From contig NC_046683.1 in NCBI RefSeq assembly GCF_009870125.1, forward strand, positions 5,952,001 through 6,016,000: 64,000 bases of DNA, in the 5' to 3' direction. This document shows, one piece after another, positions 11,577-51,761 of this stretch (the first letter of the stretch is position 1; the number at the start of each line of letters is the position of its first letter). Made by a program: the position numbers and the translations under genes. The notes under the pieces were generated by a model. The model ran no database searches, was not told the DNA's origin, and saw nothing but the letters and a program-made list of their open reading frames with translations. Source of the DNA: Drosophila pseudoobscura. Taxonomy: Eukaryota; Arthropoda; Insecta; Diptera; Drosophilidae.

Positions 11577-11931
11577 CCCTTGCTGCTACGCGTCCTGCAC
11601 GCCCTCACAGATTATATGTGCACGTTGTGCCCACCATTCAGACACATACTCCAGTTCCTGGTCGAGCACATGTGGCCGCTGCTGGAACGCACTTACCTTA
11701 AGCTTATACAATTTTTTTTGGGCAATTAAGACAGACACGTACGTACTCGGCCTGTACTCTCTCCCTCGTTCCCCTTTGGATACGAACGAGCGCGTTCACC
11801 GCGCGCTTGTTACATAAATTAATTGTTGCATGGGAGCTGTTTGTTGGCGGTTCCCTTTAATGAAAAAACAAAACCCTAAGCGAATAGAAATTGTTAATGT
11901 TATGATGAACTAATAATTATATTACATGTGT

Positions 11932-11937
11932 AATAAA
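11932..11937 (+). other. HDAC6: Polyadenylation signal AATAAA for HDAC6
   Basis: The canonical hexamer lies 356 nt after the HDAC6 stop, preceded by AT-rich 3' UTR. It would place the 3' end near 11955. Confidence 0.6.
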
Positions 11938-12132
11938 GATGTCCAGTGTTAAGCAACTATAAGCAGAGTTTTGCTTGAGGGACAAACGTTTCCCTTTTCA
12001 GCCGGCACAGAGTACTTCCTCTAGGAATAACAACCAAAAACAGATGAATGCCTGGGGCATTGGTATCGGTGGCATCGACTTTTGTTATCCCAAAGAGTCA
12101 TCGTTTAAGTCCTATGCCACTTTCTTATCCTG

Positions 12133-12614
12133 TCAGTGTTGGTCAACAGGAACTAGTAGTTTCCCAATACCAACGTAACGTCCAAGCACATAGGCACCAA
12201 TAATTTCATAGCCATTTGATAACGAGGATCCATAGGAGATTAAGTCTTGAATGTTAACCGATAGTTGGCTTCGTCCCACCATTTCTTTTTCGGAATTGTA
12301 AATATCGAGCTTCCCCACTTAAAAACCACGTTCTCCGGGCGAGGTTGCAGTAAAGGAACTGCCTTGTGTCCTTCTGATCCAGTGTTGGATCGTAAATTTC
12401 CAGTTTGGACCCATTAATCCAGCAAAGCTTCGACCGATAAACTCTTGGATACAGGAGTTGAAAGCGCATATACAGGAATGGTTGGAATAGTTGCAGTCGT
12501 GGACAATGTGGATAGGAGGATGAGGGGATTTTTACTTGGTATTGCTTCTCCTTCAAGGAGAGAGAGTTCATCTAATATTTTCTTCTTCGCACTGTCCACT
12601 GTATCCTGCTTCAT
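12133..12614 (-). pseudogene. Possible decayed or unresolved multi-exon coding remnant
   Basis: Three minus-strand open stretches in different frames overlap end to end: 12614-12414 (begins MKQDTVDSAKKKILDEL, ATG start), 12571-12254 and 12318-12133. The last reads as ordered beta-like sequence (GKLDIYNSEKEMVGRSQL, then NGYEIIGAYVLGRYVGIGK) and has no ATG of its own. Together they look like one protein broken by two frame changes, or a gene with introns I could not place. It sits in the gap between the convergent HDAC6 and WD40 genes. The family is not recognised. It could also be chance open frames, since the third base shows no strong codon bias. Confidence 0.3.
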
Positions 12615-12727
12615 CTCTGGCAGAGTATTGGAAGTCAGACTGCCGATCGAACACGACTAAATGTTATGTAATTTCATAAGACACTATTTTTAATTGTCAA
12701 CATAGAAAACAAAATTAAGGACTATTT

Positions 12728-14398
12728 CTATCGCGTTTGTTTTTTGACTTTGCGTTTGGCGGGGGCGTGGCTTGGGGGCTGTTTGCGCTTGCGCTTGGGC
12801 ACACTGTCGCTGTCGCTGCTGCTTTGATCAGAATCCTGCTCAACTGCAGGCTTGGGTGCCTTTCCTTTCGCTTCCTTTGATTTCCTAGCCTTGGACTTTG
12901 GCGTTGCCTCAATCGCCTCATCGGATGAATCCGCATTCGCATCTTCATCGTACTCGGCACTCACAAACCCTTGTGCTTTTGCAGACTTTTTTGTACCTTT
13001 TTTGGGTGTTGGCTCCGGATTGCTGTCGCTATCGCTGTCGGAAAAAGCCTCACTTTCTCCATCGCTGCTATTTTCGTCAAAGTCCATCTCTGCCTTTTTT
13101 GGTTTCTTGGCTGCTTTCTGTTGTTTTTTGGCTGCTTTCTTTGATATAGGCGGCGGCTTGGCATCGTCGTCAAATTCGATTGTGACAAAGCCTTTTGGTG
13201 TATCAATCTCCAGCGGCGGCTCGACATCACTTGGCTTCGATGTGGGGACTTCTGTAGGGACACCCAGTTTTGGTCGAGTAGCGCCGCTTTCGATAAGCGA
13301 GAGATCCACAAGACCCAGGCTGGTGGGACGGCAGCCAATACTTGTGCTGGCAATGAATGTAAGCTCGCGTTTTTCCAGTTGACAGCGCCACACTTTGATT
13401 TCGCCAGCACTAAAAGAGGATGCATTACAAGGGCACTTCAAGGGGGATTCATCCACTTACCTGGACACTGTGACCAGTGTGTTGTTTAAGCAAGCCACGG
13501 CCTTGACCCGAGCAGCATGAGCAGGCAGTATCTTTGGCTGTGATGGAGGACGGGGGGAATAAAAATCGAAATGAGTTCAAGGAAATACGAGAGAAATCCT
13601 CCTTGTTACACTCACCTCAGCCTCCTTATCGTCTGTGAGGGATATCCAAGCAATACTGCCATTCTCCAGACCCGACAGGCATTCTGTTTCGCCCACCCAT
13701 GCCACACATATCGGTCTGGATGGGGTCTTGGCCCGCCTCGCCACATTGGCCGTCTTTATGTCCCAGATCTCTAGCACCTGATGGCCAGTCAGGGTGAAAT
13801 GTTCGCCATCCGTAGACCAGGAGAGACAGTCAGGTGCCCCACCCAAGGTGGTCTTGCTCTTCAAGTTGGTTCTATAGACGACGCGTCCTTTGACCAAGTT
13901 CCAGGTATTCAGAATGCGATCGCCGCCCAGAGAGAGGCACAATTTGCTGCTGGGATGGCAACTAATGTGTGTAATGGGCGTGCCAGCATGCGCCTTCTTC
14001 CAGTCCCCAGCCACAGCCCAACTACCCACGCGAGTGGCCTTCAGTTGTCCATCGGAGCTGCCCGACAAGAGATGCGACATGTCCGGGGCGAAGGACAGCG
14101 TGTTTATGGTTCCACTATGCGAGAGCAGGACTTGAGATAGCTTCCGCTGGCGCATGTCGTAGACAAAAATGCGATCGTCGCTCCCACCGCTGGCCACCCA
14201 AGGGCCCTGCACCGAAATGCATTTGATGGCGCCGGCATGGGACTTGTCTGCAAACGTTTGCCTCAGCAGCATCTTGCTCTCGTCTTTGACCTCCTCCTCA
14301 ACTATCTGGTAGCCCAGTAGGTATTCCTCGTAGGTGCCCACAATGATCTCAATGTCTGGGCACATCTCTGCAGTGGAAACTTCTTTCTGTGGCGGCAT
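12728..14398 (-). CDS. Mak11/PAK1IP1-like WD40 ribosome biogenesis protein
   Basis: Mak11/PAK1IP1 proteins are nucleolar WD40 factors of 60S subunit assembly; the mammalian protein also binds and inhibits PAK1 (established). Exons are 14398-13616, 13537-13461 and 13409-12728, total 513 residues, ATG at 14398 and all phases matching. WD repeats occupy about residues 14-300, with recognisable strands such as WVASGGSDDRIFVYD, HLLSGSSDGQLKA and VLEIWDI. The C-terminal 180 residues are a Lys/Glu/Ser-rich, probably disordered tail (KKAAKKQQKAAKKPKKAE, repeated Asp-Ser), as expected for a nucleolar protein. The two introns are 78 and 51 nt. The gene is divergent from the CG6227 helicase and shares its promoter region, fitting co-expression of two housekeeping RNA-biology genes. 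The family assignment is inferred from the domain pattern. Confidence 0.8.
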
Positions 14399-14496
14399 TT
14401 TAAATTTGTTTATACGAGAACCGCAGGAATCTTAGCACGTGTGTGCGTCGGGGTGGCAACCACTAAACGATAACTAGAGGTGGCCGATAGCCGCAC

Positions 14497-14735
14497 AATC
14501 GATAGCCGGATAGAAGGTTCTCGTGAATTTATTTTGGCGGACTGAAAGCTATGTTTAATCGTGCTTATAAAAGTTAAACTCCCTTTTAATTGAAACGAAT
14601 GCAATTAAAATTTGCATGATTAAGAAAAATTTACAGATATGTTATATAGCTTGATTTAATGGCTCGTGTGCCGGATTCGATAGTGTTTTTGCCTGCATTT
14701 TAACAGACATCGATACAGACATCGAAACATCGATA
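14497..14735. promoter_or_regulatory. Cluster of DRE-like ATCGATA sites
   Basis: Three copies of the DRE core (AATCGATA at 14497-14504, CATCGATA at 14708-14715 and again at 14728-14735) lie in the shared promoter region of two divergent housekeeping genes. Each keeps ATCGATA but not the full palindrome. DREF binding is inference. Confidence 0.45.
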
Positions 14736-14898
14736 TATAGTAGATACGTAAGCGAAAGAAAAAAAGGAGAAGACAAACGTCAAAAGTCCCCTTTATAGAT
14801 TTAAATTTGAACTTATGTATTGAACTACAAATTAGCTCAAAAAAAGCTTTTATTGATTTCAGTATTCAATTGGTGTGCGTGGGTGTGCAGTTTGTATA

Positions 14899-14947
14899 CG
14901 GTCACACTGCGGCACACACATACTGGATTCCATCTGCGGTCACACTG
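14899..14947 (+). promoter_or_regulatory. Two copies of core-promoter motif 1 (M1BP site)
   Basis: CGGTCACACTG occurs at 14899-14909 and again at 14937-14947, both exact matches to the fly motif-1 consensus YGGTCACACTR in the same orientation, 38 bp apart. Motif 1 marks TATA-less, often paused housekeeping promoters (established). They lie 167-215 bp upstream of the CG6227 ATG and probably set its start site. Confidence 0.7.
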
Positions 14948-15113
14948 ATGTGAATTGATGCCGGAATTTGCAAGAAAATTTACCAGAAAATTCAATTAAA
15001 ACCAGAACGCAAATATCTGAAAGTGCTTCAAGCGTTTGAGTTATAATTGAAGGTCTTTTACCGGAGGACAGGAGTCGAAAGACGTGCCCTAACACACAGA
15101 AAGTCGCGCCGCA

Positions 15114-18100
15114 ATGTCCAAGAGCTCTGGGTGAGTGTTTTTTATTGTTGAATATTTTCTTTAATTGTTATAAGCACTATATAAACTGTGGGAAATCTGT
15201 GAATAAAATGCTCCTATTATCTACAAAAACAGGCGTGACCGGGAGCGAGAACGCGACCGGGACAGAGATCGCGAGCGGGACCGCGACAGCAAGCATGAGA
15301 GCCGCGGCAGTCGGGATAACCATCCACATGAGAGCCGTGGCAGTCGGGACTATGAGATGAGTAAATCTCGTAATGGAGGCGGCAACAGTGCCGGTAGCAG
15401 CTCGCGCGGCAGCCGCGATGACCGCAAGCGTGGCAAGGAGCTGTCTAGTAGGGACAAGGACAATGATCGCGGGCGGCGTGATGACAAGCGACGGCGGCGA
15501 TCCTGGTCGAAGGAGTATGATAAGGATAAGTAAGCTAATGTTGCCAACAAGTGGTTCGATTACATCTGATTCAATCAATTCGAATTCTTTGCAGGCGCCA
15601 GGATAAGGAACGCGACAGAGATCGCGAACGTCAGAGGGAGAGGGAAAAGGATCGGGAGCGTGACAAGGATAAGGAACGCGACAGGGAGAAGGATCGGGAT
15701 CGCGAGCGGGACCGCGAACGTCACAGAGATCGTGAGACAGAACGACGACATCCGGTTGCCGTTGCCCCCCTAGTCATCCGCCTGTCCTCCTCCAGCTCTT
15801 CCGATGCGGAGGTGGAAGAGATCGACAAGGAGGAGCAACAGCGTCGCCTAGAGCAAGAGATGATCAAGCGTCGCGAGCGCATCGAGCGTTGGCGGGCCGA
15901 ACGGAAGCGTGAAAACAAGGCGTCCGCACCAGCCGTTGTGAAAACGGCTAAAAAGTGGAGCCTGGAGGACGAGTCCGAGGAGGACGACAGCAATCACGCA
16001 CCTCCGCTGGATAGCAGCGCCAAGAAAGACACAGAGGAGCCCGACTCGCCCCCATCCAAGTTTCACAGCATTCGCAAGCGTTTCGATGATGATGTGGTCG
16101 AAGCGAAATTCTCGCCCATGAAGCGTCCCACCTTTAGCAAGACCTTCGGTGTGAAGCTCGGCATAGGTTTGTCTCCCACTTCGTCTACGTCCAAATCGAA
16201 CAAAGTCGATAAGAAGGAGATTCCCGGTGGAGATACCAAATCGAAGATCAAAAAAGAGTCAGAGGCAAGCAAACCAATTGAGCCCAAAGTTGAGCCCAAA
16301 AATGAAGAGAACACCCCACCACTACCACCAGTAGGACCACCAGAGCCACCACCACCAGCAACAGCAGCACCAGCACCAGCAGTGGTGGTGCCAGAGGCAG
16401 CCGCAGCAGTCGTCAAGCAGGAGCCAGCCGAAGCGAAACAGGAAGAGCCCAAGAAGCAGCCAGAAGAGGAGATTGATCCGTTGGATGCCTACATGCAGGA
16501 GGTCAACAAGGAGATGCGACGCGTCAATAACTTTGTGGAGCCGCCCAGCCAAACCCAGGGCGTTGTCATACTCACGGGCGTCGCCAAGAAGAAGTCAACT
16601 GAGTCGAAAAAGGGCGAACTGATTGAACAGAATATGGACAGCCTGGAGTACTCGAGTGAGGATGAGCTGGAGGACATACGCGACACGGCCGTCAATCTGG
16701 CAATGAAGCATCGCAAGGAGCTGGCTAAGATCGATCACTCGTCGGTGAGCTATGCCCCATTTCGGAAGAACTTTTACGTGGAAGTGCCCGAATTGTCGCG
16801 CATGACCCCATCGGACGTGGAGAAGTATCGCACGGAGCTGGAGGGTGTCCAAGTGAAAGGCAAGGGCTGTCCCAAGCCCATTAAGGTGAGTCCGGCAGCA
16901 GCATATCCGCAGCATCTATGAACGATCCATTTTATCATCATTGTTTAATCCATAGACATGGGCACAGTGCGGCGTCAGCAAGAAAGAGATGGATGTGCTG
17001 CGGAAGCTGGGCTTTGAAAAGCCCACGCCAATCCAGTGCCAGGCCATACCGGCCATCATGTCCGGACGGGATCTGATAGGTATTGCTAAAACTGGCAGTG
17101 GCAAGACGTTGGCATTCATTTTACCAATGTTTAGGCACATCCTGGACCAGCCGAACCTCGACGAGGGCGATGGTGCCATCGCTATCATAATGGCACCGAC
17201 ACGCGAACTCTGCATGCAGATCGGCAAGGACATCAGGCGCTTTAGCAAGAGTCTGGGCCTGCGGCCAGTCTGCGTTTACGGCGGCACTGGCATTTCCGAA
17301 CAGATCGCCGAACTGAAGCGCGGCTCTGAGATAATTGTGTGCACACCAGGACGCATGATCGATATGCTGGCCGCAAACTCGGGCCGTGTCACCAATCTGC
17401 GTCGCGTCACGTACGTCGTTTTGGACGAGGCCGACCGCATGTTCGACATGGGCTTCGAGCCGCAGGTGATGCGGATCATTGACAATGTGCGCCCAGATCG
17501 GCAGACGGTGATGTTCAGCGCCACATTCCCTCGGCAAATGGAGGCCCTGGCACGTCGCATCCTGAAGAAGCCCATCGAGGTGATTGTAGGCGGCCGATCG
17601 GTTGTGTGCAAGGATGTGGAACAGCATGTGGTCATACTTAACGACGAGTCCAAGTTCTTCAAGCTCCTGGAACTGCTGGGCATCTACCAGGAGGCGGGCA
17701 GCATCATTGTCTTTGCGGACAAGCAGGAGAATGCCGACATTCTGCTGCGCGATCTCATGAAGGCCTCGTATCCCTGCATGAGTCTCCATGGGGGCATCGA
17801 TCAGTTTGACCGTGACTCCACCATCATTGACTTTAAGTCCGGTAAGGTGCGACTCCTGATTGCCACCTCGGTGGCAGCACGCGGCCTCGATGTCAAGGAT
17901 CTCATTCTGGTGGTCAACTACGATGTGCCCAATCACTACGAGGACTATGTCCACAGGTAATTATTCCCTGGTTGTGGCTTCTTTTTTCTCCAATTAATCG
18001 TTCCATCGATTGCAGATGTGGTCGGACTGGTCGTGCGGGCAAAAAGGGTAGCGCCTACACGTTCATCACTCCCGAACAGTCGCGCTATGCAGGCGACATT

Positions 18101-19135
18101 ATACGGGCGCTAGATCTCTCTGGTTGCCTGGTGCCCGCTGAACTGCAGACGCTGTGGACCGAATACAAGTCTGCCCAGGAGGCCGAGGGCAAGAAGGTTC
18201 ACACTGGCGGCGGCTTCAGCGGCAAGGGCTTCAAGTTTGACGAGCAGGAGTTCAATGCCGTCAAGGAGAGCAAGAAGCTGCAGAAGGCCGCCTTGGGTCT
18301 GGCCGATTCGGACGACGACGAGGATATCGAGCAAGACATTGACCAGCAGATCGAGCAGATCTTTGCCGCCAAGCGCACCGTCAAAGACACTTCGATTACG
18401 GCTGCCACTGCAGCTGCTGCTGCGGCTGCTGCTGCCGCCGCTGCTGTCGGTGGCAATGCGGCCCTGGCCACAGCGGCCGCCCAAGCGGCAGCGGCGGCTA
18501 CGGCAGCCAATCTGGCAATGGCCTCGGCATCATCGACTACAGGAGCTGGACAACAGGCGACGCCCGGCATTGTTCTGAGTTCCGACAAATTGGAATTGGC
18601 AAAGCGTCTGGCATCGAAGATCAACAGCAGCAAGAACCTGGACACGAAGGGCAGCCAGGTGTCGTCAGTGGAGCCCATACTGAAGGGTCACCCCGCAGCG
18701 GGTTCCGTGCTGACGGCCCGAACGGTAGCCGAGCAGATGGCCGCCAAGCTGAACAACAAGCTCAACTATCAGCCGAAGGAGGATGAGGAGGCCATTGGCA
18801 CCTTGATAGCCAATAGCAATTCGTTTACCAAATACGAGGAGGAGCTCGAGATCAATGACTTTCCCCAGCAGGCACGGTGGAAGGTTACCTCCAAGGAGGC
18901 GCTCGCCCAAATCTCCGAATACTCGGAGGCGGGCCTAACGGTGCGTGGCACCTATGTGCCCCAGGGCAAGCCGCCGCCCGAGGGCGAGCGCAAGCTCTAT
19001 CTGGCCATCGAGAGCTGCAGCGAGTTGGCCGTCCAGAAGGCCAAGCGCGAGATCACACGCCTCATCAAGGAGGAGCTGCTCAAACTAAGTTCGTCGCATC
19101 ACGTCTTCAACAAGGGTCGCTACAAGGTGGTCTAG
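15114..19135 (+). CDS. CG6227: DEAD-box RNA helicase, DDX46/Prp5 orthologue
   Basis: Prp5/DDX46 is the ATPase that remodels U2 snRNP for stable branch-site binding in prespliceosome formation (established). Exons are 15114-15130, 15233-15529, 15595-16885, 16956-17956 and 18016-19135, giving 1241 residues in consistent phase; introns are 59-102 nt. The N-terminal ~180 residues are an Arg-Asp/Arg-Glu repeat region, then an acidic and Pro-rich linker. The helicase core follows: a Q-motif region ending PTPIQCQ, motif I AKTGSGKT (579-586), [12 protein letters not shown] (692-695), SAT (723-725) and [10 protein letters not shown] in motif VI (about 868-876). Downstream is a poly-Ala stretch and a conserved C-terminal region. 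Length and the RS/RE-like N-terminus match the DDX46 family rather than DDX42. Symbol confidence is good from neighbourhood. Confidence 0.93.
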
Positions 19136-19232
19136 TCCTAAACCCGCATCTACACTATTCGCATATTCTATGCTCTGCTTGTTCCGTGGAACTAATAAGC
19201 AATATACACAAATTGTAGTCTTAAGTGAACAA

Positions 19233-19238
19233 AATAAA
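19233..19238 (+). other. CG6227: Polyadenylation signal for CG6227
   Basis: AATAAA lies 98 nt after the stop codon, giving a short 3' UTR of about 120 nt. Confidence 0.6.
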
Positions 19239-20105
19239 AGGCAACGACCTTAAGAAGACGACCTCTCTTCGACGGGAAACATACATGCATACCTCCCAGA
19301 ATATTTCCATAAAAACTAGCCTAGAAGGGGGGTACACTAGATCTGTCCTAAAGGTTGTAGAACACAAACCCAAGTATTATTATTGTAAGGCAGCTATTTT
19401 TGTGTGCCAAGAAGAAAGATCCTTCGCCCAAGTTCAGAATATTTCTAGATCCCATAGGTGTCGGCGAAACTAGGATCTCACCGCCAGTTAGATCCGCAAG
19501 CTAATCCGCAATGCTGTGACTCCTTTGGCAAAATGACAACTTTTTGGGTGTTTTTTTTTTCGTAATTTTTGTTGCTTGTCTTGCTGCATTTTTATTTTAT
19601 TTACTTATATATCTCCCGCCAGCACTCGAGCGCCTCTCAATCAATTGATTTTCTTGCTACAGTATTTTTCTTGTGTCTAGAAACTACTAAAATTAAATTT
19701 AAATGTAGTTATGAGCTTGGGGCTTTTCCGTTATCAATGGTATGTATTATAATTTTTTATAATTATTATTATGCGCTTTTTTTTTTGGTTTCTTTGAAAA
19801 AAATTGTAAGATTTCTTTTTTGCTTTTTTGGTTTTTTGGGGTTTTCTTCTTTATGTACTAATTTGTCGGCAAATTGTTGTTTTTTTTTGTTTTTGTTTCG
19901 ATACAAAACTATTTTATAATTTATTTTGCTTTCTTTTGGTTTTTCTCCATGTTCTTGGGGTTTGGTTTACGTTTCTTACTTTAAAATTATTATTGCATTT
20001 TTTGCGCTCTTCATGATTTTGTTTCTTTTTGGTTGCTGTTTTTCTTTTTATGGGTTTTCTTTATTCCGTTTATGGTCTACACATTCAAATCATTCACACG
20101 CGCTC

Positions 20106-20131
20106 TATATATATATATATATATATATATA
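20106..20131. repeat. (TA)n microsatellite
   Basis: Thirteen TA units within an AT-rich stretch, followed by further imperfect TATATG runs to about 20190. Confidence 0.9.
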
Positions 20132-20677
20132 CATACATATATGTATAGTGTATACAGAGACATCCGTATATATATACATGTATGTATATATCATCATTGT
20201 TTTTTATCGCATCGCATCTTTTTATATGTACAATTCTATGTTAAAACTATGAAGTGTGCTAAATTATACAAAAAAAATACAACAAAAAAATTGTATGTAT
20301 AGTATATAATTTTGTCTTTAAAATTCTTTATATATATACTATATATTTATATGTAATTTTATAGTTGTTATAGAGTGATTTATTTATTTAATTTTTGGTT
20401 TCCTTCGTCTTTCTCTTGATCCTCGTTTAGTTTTTTTTTTTTTTTAGTTTAGTTTGGCAACATTTTAAATTCGTTGCAATATCTCCAGTTGCTGCTAACA
20501 TTTCATTTCGTTCTTTGGTTTTTGGTTTTGTTTTTGTTTTTGGTAGGGGCTCTTTTCTTTCCTCCTGGCATTAGTTTACTTATAATTAGACAAATAAAAA
20601 AAAAAATTGAATTATGTTTTTCCTTTTTTTTTCTTTGTGGTTTGCCTGTCTCTTGGGTTAATCGTTAACCCCTGCGC

Positions 20678-20703
20678 TGTGTGTGTGTGTGTGTGTGTGT
20701 GTG
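20678..20703. repeat. (TG)n microsatellite
   Basis: Thirteen uninterrupted TG units. Confidence 0.9.
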
Positions 20704-21028
20704 GAGGAAACAAGGAAACAAAACACGCACTGAAGGAAGCATCTTAAGGGCTGCTCTATACGGAGAGGGGGTGGGTGTTCTCAGTGCAATAAAGACCTGG
20801 GGTTTGGATTGGGATGGGCTACTACTGTAAGCTAGCATGCTTTTTGGATCTGTCTGCGATGTTGGTTATATTGCTTCTGCTGCGGTATTTACAATCGAAT
20901 CAAAGTTCTCTATGTACTTAGGTATTTAAACGTCGTATATATACAGTGGCTAATGCATACATGTGTATATATCTCTCTGGTTGGGGGGTTGGGGGGTGTG
21001 TATGTGTGTATTCTTGTAGTTGGTGCTC

Positions 21029-21134
21029 CTAATGTTGCAGTTGCAGTTGCTGTTTCCGTTTCTGTTGCCGCGTCTCCAGATCATCCAGTTCATCCAGATC
21101 GTCCACATCTTCCTTTCTGCGCTCTCCCTTAGAT
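21029..21134 (-). CDS. Orphan terminal exon, acidic/Gln-rich C-terminus
   Basis: Behind a TTATAG acceptor, a minus-strand frame of 34 codons ends in TAG at 21031-21029. It shows clear fly coding bias (CTG, GAG, CGG, CAG) and reads SKGERRKEDVDDLDELDD, then a Gln/Lys-rich end. It needs a preceding exon ending in phase 2. No such exon was found in the 1.7 kb up to the acj6 stop. The acj6 POU-specific exon (donor at 23692) is phase 2 and would join in frame, giving a homeodomain-less product; equally this could be the last exon of an overlapping gene I cannot trace. The family is not recognised. Confidence 0.35.
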
Positions 21135-22765
21135 CTATAAGCTTAGATTCTTATTATCGGATCACTTGAAGCAATTTCTTGGCATATCTTCATTTATTCT
21201 TTTTGGTCTTTCGTCTGTCTGTGTGTGTGTGTGTGTGCCTGTGTGTGTCTCATCGTCGGTCGTTGGGCAGTAGCAGAGACACCCGGTTGAGGAGGGGTTC
21301 AATTGATTTATCATTTCAATTTCGTCATCCTTTGTTTTTCACTTTTGTGTTTGTTCTGCAAAATACACACCAAATTTAAGAAAAAGCGGTTACATTGATT
21401 AGTTTTACTTATTTTTCAATCCAATATCTTCTGTTAGCAAAATAAATATCTAAACCACATCTCATATCTAAATATCCACATCCATCATACCATACATACA
21501 TATTCTTCATAGCATTTTGTAAGGTAAAAACTAATAATAACCTTTTCACAAATATTATCAATAAAATTATAAAATCCCACGAAAATAACAATTGGTGAAA
21601 GTTTTATGGGTGTTTTAATAACCAACGATCTATCCATGAAGATGCCATTAATAATTATGAGATTTATTTGAAGCATAGACGAATGGTCTTTTTGATGATA
21701 TAGTTTTTCTCGAACTCTGGAAAGCATCCATGTTCAATGAAATGTAATTAACTAATTCTCAAGGGATACATATGTTGGAAAATGTCATCATAAGTGCCAT
21801 CCATGAAGTTGTTACATATGTATTAGGAAAAGGGGTAAAGATAGTTCAGGAAATTCATGGAAAGTCTACAACAATGACACAAATTTAGCTCGAAAATGAT
21901 ATACACAACACTAGTCGAAACGTTTTGAGTCGCGGCACACGTGGTGCGACTCCACAATACCCAGTACTAGACTCCTATGTATCTACATATGCACATGGCT
22001 TGTAACTTTATGAAAAGAATTGAATATAGCCCTGTAGTCTGTGAGTATTGGGCATAAAAACTTGGGTATAGATATTTAAATACCCAATGGATACGGTGCA
22101 AAGTATCTGAATGCTAAGATCGAGATTTCACTGATCTGCAAATCAAATATGTGTCTATTGGGATAGCGTGGGATACACGTGCAGGTCTTACCTTTTTACT
22201 CTTATACAATTTTAATAAATTATTGCATTTGATATGTTGGTCCATTGTTTCATTATTCGTTCCTAAAAAAATTCTTGTATTTCTTGGTTTTTTCTTTTGC
22301 TTTTCTTTCTTTCATTCTTTTTTTTAATATTTGCAATTTGTTTGTTAATTTTTTGGGAGTGGGGGTGGGATTGGTTGTGGGGGGCTCAAGGATTGGGGAT
22401 GTGGTATGATTGTTTTGGGGAAAGATTGGATAAATGTTGATAGTTGTGTATGCTGCTATTTATAAGTATTAGTTTTTGCTGTTGCTGTTGCTTTGGTTGT
22501 TGTTGTAGTGGTTTGATTTATGAGAAGTGAAGAAAGAATCGTTTGCTGCTGCTGCTGCTGATCATCGTCATCAATCCATCTCGTTCAACATCATCATCAT
22601 CCTCACTATCATCGTCATTACCAACATCATCATCACTACGGTTACTGCTTCAAACCCATCATCACATCACATCGCATCGGATCGTTTCGAAATATATAGT
22701 ATCTGATGAATCCCCCCTAAAGGTAATAGTCGCCCGTCATGGACAGAGACGTTGCTGTTGCTGCC

Positions 22766-22805
<40 letters not shown>

Positions 22806-22899
22806 TTGTTGCCGCTGCTGCTGCTGATGCCGCTGCCGCTGCTGCTGCCGCCGCTGCTGCCGCCGTGTTAACTGCCGCCGCTGCCGTCATAAACGACTA

Positions 22900-51046
<28,147 letters not shown>

Positions 51047-51677
51047 GCAGCCGCCGACGAAATCCTCCTCCAGCTTGAACGCCCTTGAGGCGTCGAATGT
51101 TGTTGGCGAGTAAATCTTGAAGCACTTACTTGGACGATTTTAACGCGTGTCCTGCATGCAGGATCAACTATTTCAAATGCACTTAATCTCTCAACGCGCT
51201 CCCTCTCTCGGCGCTCGCTTTTCTCTTTATAATTTGATTATTTTTCTTATACTTATTCTTATTATTTTTCGATTATCTGGATTCTAGATTCAGCACTGCA
51301 CTCGAGAATTTCGTTTAGCTTTCGTTGGCTTTTATCTTTGGGCGGTAGTTTCTCTGCTTTAGTGTGACGCGGATTGAAACTGAGAAAAAAGCACAAAAAC
51401 AAAAATGTTGCATACAATGCGTCGTTCCGTTGTCGCTGGAGGACCCACGGGTAGGACACACACGTGTGCCGTCGGTGCCAACAACACGCGCAACGGTAAA
51501 TTCAGTTAGCGGTTCGGTTCGGAATTTGTTTGTGGGTCTTCACGGAACTGTAATTGGATTACCGCCGCCAGGACAGCCAGGACAGCCAGCGGGTGCAAGG
51601 GTGAATCGAATCGAATCGGTTAAGCGGTTGAACGGTCTACGAGTGGACGTCACACACACATGTGGGGAACTGTTTAC

Positions 51678-51761
51678 CGTTTCACGTTTGACGTTTGCCG
51701 TTTGACGTTTCACGTTTGACGCTTATCGTTGCCTTACGTTGCGTTGCGTTGCGTTGCGTTT
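51678..51761. repeat. 7-bp (CGTTTGA)n then 5-bp (GTTGC)n tandem repeats
   Basis: Seven diverged copies of CGTTTSA at 51678-51727 pass into about five copies of GTTGC at 51738-51760. The block lies 630-715 bp upstream of the acj6 ATG. Confidence 0.75.

Larger units (their letters stand above)
19239..22899 (-). other. Probable long acj6 3' UTR / intergenic T-rich DNA
   Basis: This is 3.6 kb between the CG6227 3' end and the acj6 stop. The plus strand is strongly T-rich (19550-20670), i.e. A-rich in the acj6 transcript sense. Overlapping AATAAA signals on the minus strand at 19591-19601 would end an acj6 mRNA with a ~3.3 kb 3' UTR, as is common for neuronal fly genes (inference). A CAG/GCN-rich stretch at 22739-22870 reads as poly-Ala on the plus strand but lies directly after the acj6 stop and is best seen as UTR repeat. 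An exon-like block at 21029-21134 is listed separately. Confidence 0.4.

Noticed and set aside
21322..22260. Minus-strand mini-exons: one ending AAG^GTAAGA at 22193 (MDQHIKCNNLLKLYKSKK) and one after TTTTGCAG at 21361 ending in a stop
   Set aside because: Phases match, but codons are AT-rich without bias and the peptide is only ~32 residues inside the likely acj6 3' UTR; probably chance.
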